From Calonectria ilicicola (Eukaryota > Ascomycota > Sordariomycetes > Hypocreales > Nectriaceae): a stretch of DNA of 64,000 bases. Position numbers and translations under genes: made by a program. Location: NCBI GenBank assembly GCA_020809705.1, contig CP085827.1, positions 3,596,001-3,660,000 of the forward strand. The letters run 5' to 3'. The stretch's first letter is position 1; each line of letters begins with the position of its first letter. Shown in pieces: positions 35,832-46,040 of the stretch. A model generated the notes under the pieces. That model had not been told where the DNA came from. It saw only the letters and a list, made by a program, of their open reading frames with translations, and did not search any database.

Positions 35832-37787
35832 ATGCCAGATACGCCACCCTCGGACGCTGGCTCGACCCAGGGGCGAAAGGTACGCACAAAGACCTTTTCC
35901 GGGTGCTGGACCTGCAGGGCCAAGCACGTCAAATGCGACGAGACACGGCCTGTCTGCAACCGTTGTCGCCGCTCCGGCCTTGCATGTGAGGGCTATGGCG
36001 TAAGGTTGTCTTGGACCTCGGTGCGTGGCCCGTCCAATTTTCGCTCCAGGGCCTCATCCGCGAGGAGGGCTGGCCGCATGCAGGTGGACAAGCCCTTCCA
36101 GTTCCAGGAGCCGAGCACCACCGAGCAGCCGCCAGCAGCGCAGCAGTCCGCGACGGCAGACGAGAGGCATCACTTGAGGGAATCGACAGTCGCCTCTGAA
36201 GGATCTACGCAGGCCGACACTAGCAACTCCGGCCTAGGCTCAGTCCCCGATTCAGACTCGCCGGGAGATGGAAGTTCCAGGCTCAACCACGGCTACAGCA
36301 AGGTGTCGAACCAGGGTCACGCGGGGACAGCCTCAGATGCTCCCTATGCCCCCTCACAACAACATGTGCAACAACAGCAACAGCAGCAGCAACATCAGCA
36401 GCGGCACCAAAGCCAACCTACCAGCGAGAAAAATGCCGATGCCTCCGGCGCTCAGAATGGCAAGGCCCCAGGCGATAGCTATCAGGACATCACGTGGTTG
36501 CCACAGTGTGCTACGCCACCCTCCACCTTTCACTTAAACTACAGAAATCAACAAGTCAATATTCCTAATCCAGGGACGCATATCCGACATTTAGATGTGT
36601 TGCCAAATCCAGGCATTCAATGTCAATTATTAGAGCATTGGACGCTGCATCTCTGCGATGCGTTGAACCCGGTACCCGGCGTCCACAATCCTCTGCGGAC
36701 CATCATGATGCCAATTGCCCTCGAGGGCGCGCGTGCTGATGTTAATTCTTCAACGGGTGCAACGGCCTTGTTTCATCTCATTTGCTCAGCGTCAGCATTC
36801 AGCCTTGCCCAAAAGGGAACCACGCCCGAGTCTCAGCGAGAACTCGAGAGCGCTGCCTTGGAGCATCACAACCTTGGCATCACACATCTTGGCCAGAACA
36901 TCCAGTCCGATGACCGTAGCCAATGCGTGCCTCTGCTTGCATCGCTGGTCATGTGCATCTACAACGAAGTCATCACAGTTCCCACCCCGTTCTGGCGCTT
37001 GCACTTTCGCGGTGCCGTAGAATGGGTCAACCACATCAGTCCTCAAGTCTGGCATCAAACCGAGGCGGCATCCGTCATCTATCAGATGTTTATCGGCATG
37101 GCGACTTTGGTGCAGTCCCAGCTGTTCCTTCTTGGTCACGAAGACCACATGTGGGAGATTCCGTTTGACCAGTTGTCTCAGCCCGGCCCTTATAGCCTGG
37201 ACATGGCCTTTGGCATGCCCCAGCACGTTATGCAGTGTCTGCAATCTATGAACAAATCGCTTATGGAGTCAAAACAATCGGCCGATCAGCCGGTGGCGAG
37301 CCCGTCAACGGCGCAGGACTTTGACCGATTGGAAGTCGAGCTTTACCTGTCAGCGCCGACGCGGCCAAACTCGACATTGGGCAGAGAATACGGCGACCTA
37401 ATTTATCACCATGGTTATACCTTTTACTTTGCGGCTCTAATCTTTATGAAGCGCACGGTCAAAGACACGCCAATCGAGGACGTACAGGCCCTAATTGCGC
37501 AGTCACTCTCGCACGTTGAATCGCTCAGCACTAGCACAGACCGCCCGTTCTGCCCGATGCTCTGGCCAATAGCCATCTTGGCATTTGAAGCATGTGACCC
37601 GACATTGCAGAATCGAATGTTGAAGTGTCTTGAGACATTTGCTGACCGGTCGGGTTTTGGCATTTGGATGCAGCTTGAAAACCTTGTTCGAGACCTGTGG
37701 GAGATGCGCAAGGCGGAGGGGGACCCAAATCTAAAGTGGCACAAGAGCGTGCTCACATCAGTAAACGACAGCTTCATGTTGCTGTGA
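35832..37787 (+). CDS. Zn2Cys6 fungal transcription factor with polyglutamine tract
   Basis: A single-exon protein of 651 aa from ATG 35832. A complete zinc cluster lies at Cys25, 28, 35, 42, 45 and 52 (SGCWTCRAKHVKCDET...). It is followed by a 200-residue Ser/Gly/Gln-rich disordered region. This includes a glutamine run of about 20 residues broken by His and Arg (nt 36355-36410). The last ~380 residues are the helical fungal-specific regulatory region (WTLHLCDALNPVPG..., MQLENLVRDLWEMRKAEGD). It should bind CGG-type DNA sites as a dimer in the nucleus. It is co-oriented with, and 540 bp upstream of, the P450 gene, which makes the P450 a candidate target. Confidence 0.9.
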   Translation: MPDTPPSDAGSTQGRKVRTKTFSGCWTCRAKHVKCDETRPVCNRCRRSGLACEGYGVRLSWTSVRGPSNFRSRASSARRAGRMQVDKPFQFQEPSTTEQPPAAQQSATADERHHLRESTVASEGSTQADTSNSGLGSVPDSDSPGDGSSRLNHGYSKVSNQGHAGTASDAPYAPSQQHVQQQQQQQQHQQRHQSQPTSEKNADASGAQNGKAPGDSYQDITWLPQCATPPSTFHLNYRNQQVNIPNPGTHIRHLDVLPNPGIQCQLLEHWTLHLCDALNPVPGVHNPLRTIMMPIALEGARADVNSSTGATALFHLICSASAFSLAQKGTTPESQRELESAALEHHNLGITHLGQNIQSDDRSQCVPLLASLVMCIYNEVITVPTPFWRLHFRGAVEWVNHISPQVWHQTEAASVIYQMFIGMATLVQSQLFLLGHEDHMWEIPFDQLSQPGPYSLDMAFGMPQHVMQCLQSMNKSLMESKQSADQPVASPSTAQDFDRLEVELYLSAPTRPNSTLGREYGDLIYHHGYTFYFAALIFMKRTVKDTPIEDVQALIAQSLSHVESLSTSTDRPFCPMLWPIAILAFEACDPTLQNRMLKCLETFADRSGFGIWMQLENLVRDLWEMRKAEGDPNLKWHKSVLTSVNDSFMLL

Positions 37788-38327
37788 CAGAACGAGAAAA
37801 AGAAAATCAGGGTCTTGACATGATAATAGCGTGGCGGGCACGGAGGTTGGGCCATGCCGGTCGGGGCGATTAGCCGGCGATCTTCTGACGGAGCTATTCC
37901 GCCTAAGTCCTTCTTAAAATTTTAAGCCAATTGCCCTAACTCATTTAGTAATATTTCCCCACAGTCTAGCTAGCTGTATTTTGCATGATCCACGGGTCGC
38001 TACGACGAGCGGCTGGCCCCGGTTGCAAGCACCGTCCCTCGCCGGCCTATTAGAGGGCTACGATTATGTGCCGGACGGCTTTGTGATGACTTCACCATGT
38101 TGCCCAACTCCACTTCACTGAGACATGTGCATTGGCGGGATGTTGGCGTCCAATTGCACGCCGCGCTGCCTGCCGTGTCTCACATTACCGTGAGACAGCA
38201 TCAAACTAGTGGATGGACTCTGACGCAGCTATTCGATCGGCCTTTAAGGGCGGTCAATCCCCCCAGGTAGCTCATAAGCTCGCATTCTGGCGATTTTCAT
38301 CTTCATTTTCAGATCCAGACGGCCAAA
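37788..38327. promoter_or_regulatory. promoter region of the P450 gene
   Basis: A 540-bp gap between the regulator stop and the P450 ATG, without coding signals. A TTTTCAG just ahead of the ATG could be the acceptor of a 5' UTR intron. No dyad CGG site was recognised with confidence. Confidence 0.35.
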
Positions 38328-39704
38328 ATGTCCACCCCGATCCCCCAGCCCAAGGGCCTGCCCATTCTCGGCAATGTGCTCGACATCAGCCCCAACAACA
38401 CCTGGTGGTCGCTCAAGACGCTAGCTGAGAAGCACGGCGAGATCTTCCAGATCAAGGTTTTGGGCCACACGATTGTGTTTGTCGCTGGCGCGGCCTTGGC
38501 TGAGGAGCTGTGCGATGAGAAGCGCTTCCGCAAGTATGTCGGTGGCCCCATCGTCGAGATTCGTGCCGCCGTCCACGATGCCCTCTTCACAGCTTTCGAC
38601 AATGAGGCTTCGTGGGGCATCGCTCATCGCATCATTGCGCCCAAGCTCTCCACTGCTGCTGTCGTCGAGCACTTTGACGACATGGTGACTACCACCAATG
38701 AGCTCATCAGCGGTTGGAAAGGACTCGGTGACAAGAACAAGATTGAGCCCCTCAACGGCCTCAACCGATTGAACCTGGAGGCCACGACATACGTGCTGTT
38801 TGGAAAGAGACTGAACTGCCTCGAGGGCCCCGACCACCCGATGCTTAAGGCCATGGAGGACTCCACATCCGAGGCCATGAAGCGACCCAACCGACCTGGC
38901 GTCCTCAACTGGTTGATCCACGGCAGGAAGTTCAAGTCGTCTATTGCCACCATGCGTTCGTATGCCGCAGATATCGTCGAGTACCGCAAGAGCAACCCCA
39001 CCGACCGCGACGATTGTCTTGCCGCCATGATGAACCACAAAGACCCCGAGAGCGGCACCGCCTTGACCGACTCTCAGGTCATTGATGAGATCGTGTCGAT
39101 GCCTATTGGAAGCAGCACTGCTCCTTGTTTGGTCACCGCTGCCATCTACTTCCTGCTCAAGAACCCCGACTTCATCGCCATTGCCCGCAAGGAGGTTGAC
39201 TCTGTGGTTGGCAATGGTGAGATCACATATACCCACATCAACGGACAGCTCCCTTACATTGAGGGTATCGTCCGTGAGTCCCTCCGACTCTCATTCGCCG
39301 CCCCGGGCTTCAACATCGAGCCCATTCCCAGCGACGACAAGGCCCCCGTTCTCCTGGGTGGCGGCAAGTACCAGGTCGCTCACAACCAACCCATGATTCT
39401 TGTCTTGGCTGGTGTGAACCGCGACCCCACCGTCTTCGAGGACCCCAAGTCTTTCCGACCTGAGCGCATGGTCGGCGAGGCCTATGAGAAGCTGCCTTCT
39501 GGTGTTAAGAAGGGCTTCGGCAACGGAAAGCGAGAGTGCATTGGCAAGCACTACGCCTGGATCTGGTCGGTGCTTGTGGTTGCCAAGCTCATCAAGGAGC
39601 TCGATTTTGAGGAGGCTGACCCCAGATATGAGATGTACCAGGATGGTTGGTTCAACGTCCGTCCCGTCAACTACTCTGTCAAGGTCAAGGCAAGAACTGC
39701 TTGA
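38328..39704 (+). CDS. cytochrome P450, BM3/P450foxy-type heme domain without reductase
   Basis: An intronless 458-aa P450. It begins PIPQPKGLPILGNVLDI with no membrane anchor, as in the soluble CYP102/CYP505 class. It has ESLR at 317-320 (ExxR), FRPERM (380s) and the heme loop FGNGKREC with ligand Cys404. The I-helix reads PIGSSTA where BM3-type enzymes have AGHETTS: the conserved Thr (264) stays but the acidic residue is Ser. CYP505 proteins are usually fused to a CPR-type reductase of about 600 residues. Here a TGA follows VKVKARTA directly and no reductase sequence is seen downstream. It must rely on a separate reductase or work differently. Codon usage is strongly C/G-ending, so it is probably well expressed. 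A 271-codon antisense frame is a shadow of this bias. Substrate unknown; fatty-acid-like is a family guess. Confidence 0.9.
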   Translation: MSTPIPQPKGLPILGNVLDISPNNTWWSLKTLAEKHGEIFQIKVLGHTIVFVAGAALAEELCDEKRFRKYVGGPIVEIRAAVHDALFTAFDNEASWGIAHRIIAPKLSTAAVVEHFDDMVTTTNELISGWKGLGDKNKIEPLNGLNRLNLEATTYVLFGKRLNCLEGPDHPMLKAMEDSTSEAMKRPNRPGVLNWLIHGRKFKSSIATMRSYAADIVEYRKSNPTDRDDCLAAMMNHKDPESGTALTDSQVIDEIVSMPIGSSTAPCLVTAAIYFLLKNPDFIAIARKEVDSVVGNGEITYTHINGQLPYIEGIVRESLRLSFAAPGFNIEPIPSDDKAPVLLGGGKYQVAHNQPMILVLAGVNRDPTVFEDPKSFRPERMVGEAYEKLPSGVKKGFGNGKRECIGKHYAWIWSVLVVAKLIKELDFEEADPRYEMYQDGWFNVRPVNYSVKVKARTA

Positions 39705-40994
39705 GGGAATTGTTTGGGAGGGATTAAGAGACGAATTAATGGAGCGAGCATACCCAGTTGATATCCTGTCATGGAGTTAGTTACTCACGATCTGAATTAT
39801 GACTTAATAATCTGAGGGAACAAACCTTGAATTCGCCGTTGCATGGTGTGTGAAACTAAGTTGTGATTGTGATTTCAACGGTGGACTGAACCCGATCGCA
39901 GTCCCTGTTTAACCGAGATCACGGAAGAACCAGTCTATATCCGCGAGACACCACGTGAGCAAGACCGCATGCTTGGACAATGCGTTTATCTCCATTTTGA
40001 CAATCGTTATCTTGGAAAGCCCTGGCCAGGGAAAGCATCGCCCAGCCAACCGGCTACATGGTTTTTTGCCGATCTAGGTTACATTTCGGCGGCAAGCATC
40101 TGCATTGATCGACCGGAATCGCCCCATATACCGAGACTTGCCGACTTTTAAGGGCATGTATTTTGCATGCCTGGACATTAGGGCACGTGAAGGGACAGGG
40201 AGTTCCTGGCCTGTCATTTAATCTTATTACACAAAGAAACAAATGATGTCGATGGGGCGTTGTGATTTTTGTGTCGTATCGCCTAGTTTAGTCGAAGTCA
40301 AAGTGTGTTGACAGGCGGAGACAATGCTGACACGGTCGCGAAACATCAAATTACATGAACCACGTAAATTTTGTACAATTTCGGTAGCGTATTGTGTCAT
40401 TCCACGTTCTCTCAAGACTCGCTTTGACCTTTGTTGGGCCTGAAGTTCTCTCGACGCCGTCTTCACCCAACACCAACACCCACCAACACTCATTTGCTTA
40501 ACTAATCAATCGGCGAGCGCGGATCCCGTAGCGCCAAGGGTCAGCCCCCGGCAGTGCGCATTGCCAGACTGGAAATTTAGCGAACAAGCCAATCAGATGG
40601 TGCCAATCACGGCGATCTACTTGCAACGTGGTGATGGGGAAAATATGAGGCTTGAATATGCCTTGCCGCGTAGCTGTTTGGACATTTGCCATCTGTTGGC
40701 TACGATCTACCCAATATCTGATCGAGGTGAACACTTGCTTCGAGGGGCTGAGCACTTCCAGCCATCTATGAGAGAGGCTTTGATATGTAGCTTCATGCAT
40801 TGACGTAGTCGGTGAAACTGAGAACTAGCAAATGCCAAAGAGCATCGTTGTATAAGAATTCATGGCCTCTTGTGGTTTCGTTTTTTTTTATTTTACGAAT
40901 CTATATAGCATCAAATCACGACGACGATTTACTAATTCAAAATTTGCCCTTTCTTATTCTTTTAGTTTTAGCGTTATTTTCATTTTTTTCTGCA
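39705..40994. other. intergenic, no gene seen
   Basis: About 1.3 kb after the P450 stop. It was read for a reductase (FMN/FAD/NADPH motifs) and none was found. T-rich near 40880-40990, just ahead of the hydrolase start. Confidence 0.5.
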
Positions 40995-43039
40995 ATGCTG
41001 TCTGCTACGGAAAACACTTTCTCAAGGATATTGCACCTGTTGTGGGTGTGGCTCTTGATAACCTCGCAGCTTGTTTCGGCTCTACCATTCCTCAACACCA
41101 GCAGTGTCAACGACTGGGATAAAGTGAGCTGCTGTTGAACAAGGCATCTTGCGATAATTTTATTGACCTTGTTGCACAGGTGCCAACATCTACGGATAGG
41201 ATTAAGTGGGCAGCATGTTTTGATGGCTTCCTTTGCACGCGGCTCGTGGTATGATGTCACACGCATTTTCCATGATATGCCAAATCGATTAACCTTGGGG
41301 ATGATAGGTGCCTCTGGACTGGGAGGATGCAAGTGTGGGAACAACCAAGGTTGCATTCATCAAGTACCAATCCAAGAACGAATCCGCAGAAGATCTGCTG
41401 CTCAACTTCGGTAAGCTATAAAATCCTTCCCGTAGGATCAACTAACTCAGTGATGCAGGAGGCCCAGGAGGTTCTGGCGTGGGAAATCTTTTGGGGCTTG
41501 CACCGTACCTCGCACAGATCTACGGATCAGGGGTCAACTTGATCAGCTTTGATCCTCGAGGAGTCAACAACACAGGTCCACTCCTTAACTGCTTCCCTGG
41601 TAAGCTAGAAACGACGAATAATTTTGACTCATTGTATTACCGTACAGTGTCTGATGGATCCCTTGACGACATTACAAACCAGTTTTATATGGCTGAGGCA
41701 TTCGGGAAGTGGTGCAATGGAGTGATTGGCGGGCCTAACGGCACTGCTAAATATGCCAACACACCATCCATTGCCCGGGACATGCTTGCATTTATCGAGG
41801 CCCAGAGCTTGACCAATGGCAAGCAGAAAGAGGATGCCCAATTGTGGTATGCCGGATATAGCTACGGAACTGTGCTTGGGGCGACATTTGCATCGCTCTA
41901 CCCCGGCCGAGTTGGTCGAATGATCCTGGACGGAGTATCAGATGGTGAAAACTATTACAAGGGCCTGTGGAATAACAACCTGTTTGACGCTGATGCAGTT
42001 GTCGACCATTTCATCACGTCGTGTTTCGAAGCTGGTCCCGGCCCGTGCCCACTCTGGGCCCCATCCCCGGAGTTAATCACGCAGCGAATGTCCAATATTC
42101 TGACCCAAATGAGAATACGACCACTGCCCGTGTGGAATTCTTCGGTAGTTTCGATGCCGAGCTTAGCCACGCATACGGATCTCACAAGACTCCTGCTGAA
42201 TGCCGTCTACATGCCACTGGTCTCGTTCCCACCCCTGGCTCAGATCCTTGTCGATCTGGAACAAGGCAACGGTGATACCCTGATGGCAGCCAGCAGCTCT
42301 GAGAACCAGCGCTCGGACTATGACGAACAGGAAGCCATGCCCATCATCCAATGCGTCGATGCAGGAGGCAGGAATAACATCACTTCTCTCAGCCAATACC
42401 GGGAGTACGCCGACTATGTGATGCGACAAAGCAAGTACATTGGCGAAGCATGGCCGAGCCAGGTCCTCTCGTGTCGGGCTATGGATGTTACGCCGCCCGT
42501 CAGCGGGCAACCAGCCAGTAAGCACAAATTCCGAAAAACCATAGCATAAATCGGATTTGTCGGGCCACGCTAACTTCAGATGTCCCGCTCTCAGAACTAC
42601 GACCTGCAGCCGAGACGACAAGCTTTCCTCTTCTGCTTATTGCGAACACAGCGGATCCGGTAACGCCAATACGAAGGTTCGTGGCTAATTGCGACGGCGT
42701 CAATTCCCCCTCCCTCCCCCCCTCCAAAGTGAACACCGCTGATGCTTTTACAAAGTGCCCAAGGAGTTTCTGCAGATTTCCCTGGATCAGTACTGCTGAC
42801 TCTGGACGCCGCAGGGGTAAGTCTTGGACGTATCATCAGCCTTATATGACCACGCAGTAGTGCTGACAGGATGGCGATAGCATACTAGCCTTGCCGCTCC
42901 TTCGAAATGTCTGAACCAACGGGTGCAAGCGTACCTGGCGGGGTCGCTACCGCCCGGCAATAGCACGTGCCAGCCTGACGAACTTCCGTTTAGAAGCCAC
43001 CAGGATGAACTGACGCGAAAGCTCGCTGGGGCTCTGTAG
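40995..43039 (+). CDS. secreted alpha/beta hydrolase, TAP-like (tripeptidyl aminopeptidase family)
   Basis: Seven exons (40995-41123, 41180-41248, 41308-41410, 41459-42517, 42580-42676, 42756-42816, 42881-43039) encode 558 aa. Residues ~11-30 are a signal peptide (LLWVWLLITSQLVSA). A VPLDW block and GGPGGSGVGN oxyanion loop precede the nucleophile elbow GYSYG with Ser235. Asp479 (NTADPVTP) and His507 (GHTS) complete the triad in the C-terminal TAP-like domain. Several NxS/T sites fit secretion. This family includes Streptomyces tripeptidyl aminopeptidase and many fungal extracellular hydrolases; peptide versus ester substrate is not decidable. The last three small exons are needed for Asp and His, so a model ending at the first downstream stop (42549) would be wrong. 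Confidence 0.88.
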
Positions 43040-43826
43040 GGTTGTAGGCCCTTGTCTGGTCTGGATGGGAAGATTTACGCGGACGGCGCGGGGTGCGAGA
43101 CATGGCATCGCTTGATTCGCCATACAGTATCATGATTTAATATTGGAAGGATTCGTTACGTAGTATTTCTTGTCGGTTTCGGTTTGGCTTGCGGGAACAC
43201 GGGAACGCAAGCCATGGTGGGTTCACAGGAGCACTTTGGGGTCTAGATTGGTAACGAGCGAGCGGGATGTGGCGTTTCGGATTAGATATAGTTAGAGTCA
43301 GGCATTGATTCTTGTCCCTTTTTGCCTCTTTCTTTTCTCCATGTTGGGAACGACACTGGCTTTAGCCAAGGGCCTTTGCATGGGGAAGCCTCCCGACTGG
43401 CGCACGCACCAGAGCAACTCCACCGTGACCAACAGAGGCCCACTGAGCAGGTCGTACCGTACCGAAAAGGGCTCTGTAATTTAACTCTATCCCTGGCCTT
43501 GGAAACCGGTTCGGGTAGCTAATCAGAGACCAGCTCGCCATGATTTGTGCAAATCTACTTGTGGTATAAACGTGCCGCCCCGGACTTATTTCTCAGCAGG
43601 ACTAAGACAAGTCGCTTGCGGGAAGTCGGCAAACCGTTCTCTAGCGTGCTGGACTGGGGGGCGGGCAGGGCGCAGCGGGAATGCGTGTGCTGGCTCCAAC
43701 GTGCAGTGACCAGGATGCTCTGGGATGGCCCGGTTTAGTCTGACGTAGCTGGGTATACTTATATCTGGCCACCCCCCGTTGCGAGCCCGCTGGCTCCATA
43801 CACACCGCCCATTCAAATCCGGAAAG
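43040..43826. other. intergenic, no gene seen
   Basis: About 790 bp holding the hydrolase 3' region and the promoter of the next regulator. A TATACTTATAT patch at 43754-43764 is a possible TATA element about 65 nt ahead of the ATG. Confidence 0.4.
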
Positions 43827-45471
43827 ATGGAAGAAGAGGTGACAGTGACAGTGACCAAGTCGCCGCCCGTGAAGCTGCGCTCCAAGAAGGGCTGTCGCAC
43901 GTGTAGGTAAGAGAGCAGACGGCGACGATTGCGATTGCGGGCTGGGCCTGAACTAACACAACTCCCGGGCGGGCAGGATCCGGCGAGTCAAGTGCGACGA
44001 GCGCACCCCGGCGTGCCACAGATGTACCTCGACAGGCAGAGCGTGCGAGTGGTTTGACCTGTTCACCAACTCGTCCAAGCCGATGCCAGCGCGGCCTCCC
44101 GCCAAGAACACATGTCGCGGCCTCGGCCTGGTGGCCTCGCCGACCGAGTTCCCTGACGTAAAGGCCCTCGAGTTGCGCGGTTTTGAGTTCTTCCAGCACC
44201 GGACGGCTCGGGAAATGTGCCACACTTTTGAGTTTGGCTTCTGGCGGACCTTGGTTCTCCAGCTTAGCCGGTCTGAGCCCGCTGTGCTACACGCCGCCAT
44301 TGCCCTGGGCACTCTGCATGAAGCCGAGGAAAGCTTGGGCATGCCCGTGTCCAAGGACCGGGTGACGCATGGCAAGCACCAGTTCGCCGTGGCTCAGTAC
44401 AACACCGCCATCAACATGTTGACGAAGCAGGTCACAGCCTCCAGCGGCGCCTCAATGACGCGCGCCCTGATCTTGGCCACCTGCCTCATCTTCGTCCACA
44501 TCGAGCTGCTGCGCGGCCGCTACGAACAGGCTATTGTCCATATCCAGAGCGCCTTGAAGATCTTCAAGGAGTCCCCCAAGCTCCCCCACGGCTGGGAGGC
44601 CATCATGCGCACGGCTTTGCGACGGCTGGACATCCAGTCCGCACACTTCAACCATGATTCATCCAATTACCCTGAGAACAACGTCGGTAGCGTTGCACAT
44701 CTCCCCCCCTTGTTCGAGCAGGACTTTAACACAATAGAGGCGGGGAAGGACCGCTATGACATGCTATTCTCTTATGCACATCCACTGATATCGTTTTGCG
44801 AAGCGAATGTGATAAATCACCGTTGGGAACACTTAGCAGATAACAGCTTGCGGGCCAAGCAGCAAACCCTCCTAAGATTACATGCCGCCTTCATCGCCAA
44901 TTGCGAAAAGCTGGAGCGGGATCCACGGTCACCGAAGACGCCAGAGTTTCGACAAGGCATCACCCTATTGCATTTGCACGCCAAGGTCACTCAGGTGCAG
45001 CTTTCGGTCTCAATGGAACAGGACATCGAGGCGGCCTATGACTATCACCCAGCAGAGTTTGAGCTCATCGTAGCACTGTCAAAGTCATATATTGCAGGAT
45101 TTCCCGAGGGCTCTGCACGCAACCCGAAGTTACCCACACTCTCAACTGACTGGGGTGTTATTTTACCTCTCACCTTTACGTCGTTAAAGTGTCGCCACCA
45201 AGTTATCAGAAATGAGGCTCTGAACCTGCTGAGTTCATGGCGCCATCGCGAGGGCTTCTGGGACTCGTCTCTGCTTGCCAAATACGCTCGTTCAATTATC
45301 GAGGTTGAAGACCGCAGTATGTGCCAGCAAGAAGGAACGTCGCAGCGGGCGACAAAAGTAGTTGCATATATTCTTGACAACCAGTCAAATATGACTGTGT
45401 GCTGGGAATGGAGCGGAGCAGACAATGGGGCTGAGACGAGGAGGGCCCAGTACCATACAGTGACACTATAA
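43827..45471 (+). CDS. Zn2Cys6 fungal transcription factor
   Basis: Two exons (43827-43906, 43977-45471) encode 524 aa. The zinc cluster is complete: Cys23, 26, 33, 40, 43 and 50, with the intron inside the Arg27 codon (TGT AG|G). Residues ~95-500 are the DUF3468-type regulatory region (ALELRGFEFFQHRTAREM..., SEPAVLHAAIALGTLHEA...). The same architecture, 80-nt first exon and intron phase occur in the gene at 21368-23126, so the two are paralogues. It serves as the reference that exposes the lesion there. Nuclear DNA-binding regulator; targets unknown. It converges on the Ca2+-ATPase gene. Confidence 0.92.
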
Positions 45472-46040
45472 GACATGTTTATATGTTATGTGAAATGACT
45501 ATTTAGCGATGAAGATAAATCTTATATATTTTAATACAAGAAATTATCCATTCAATACATCTTTTCGGAGCACGGCCTAGTAGTATGTGTCACCGTCTCG
45601 ATCATGTCATAGGCTTTGTGTGAAGTAGCCTCTCTCAAACTGGAGACTAGTTTCTGAAAGGATATCGACGGATTCAATTGAATTATGCAATCGCCGATAA
45701 AACGCGGACTCATGGTTTTTCTTCTTGAAGATCTCTTTTTTAATGTCTTGAACAAATGTATAGGGAGGGTATGATGTTCATCCATTGAGGATCAAAAACT
45801 TAGGAAAGTCTATCTGTACACGCTTGGTCGTAATATTTCTCTTGACCGTCATTATGATCGGTAGAGACTGCAGGATATTCTAAAAGCAAAAACAAGGTCT
45901 AGTTCAAACAGGTATCGTTCTCGCACAATAGCCCCCCGACCCCCCTTGATCCCAGTAACGCTTTAAAAAATGATGGCCCATAAAAAAGGAAAAGACATAA
46001 AGGAAAATTAAAAACAAACATTAAAAACATTTGCTAACGC
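45472..46040. other. convergent intergenic region
   Basis: About 570 bp between the stop codons of the Zn2Cys6 gene (+) and the Ca2+-ATPase gene (-). AT-rich with A runs, as expected of 3' UTRs. No gene seen. Confidence 0.5.

Noticed and set aside
38421..39236. 271-codon minus-strand ORF within the P450
   Set aside because: It is a shadow frame created by the strongly C/G-ending codons of the P450; no recognisable features of its own.
39705..40994. possible split-off reductase domain for the P450
   Set aside because: No FMN-, FAD- or NADPH-binding motif can be read in any frame downstream of the P450 stop.
42518..42549. early end of the TAP-like hydrolase at the in-frame stop 42549
   Set aside because: Reading through would lose the catalytic Asp and His. 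A GTAAGC donor at 42518 and three further phase-matched exons restore them.
42163..42621. 152-codon minus-strand ORF within the hydrolase
   Set aside because: It overlaps the catalytic region of a gene supported by an intact Ser-Asp-His triad on the other strand.
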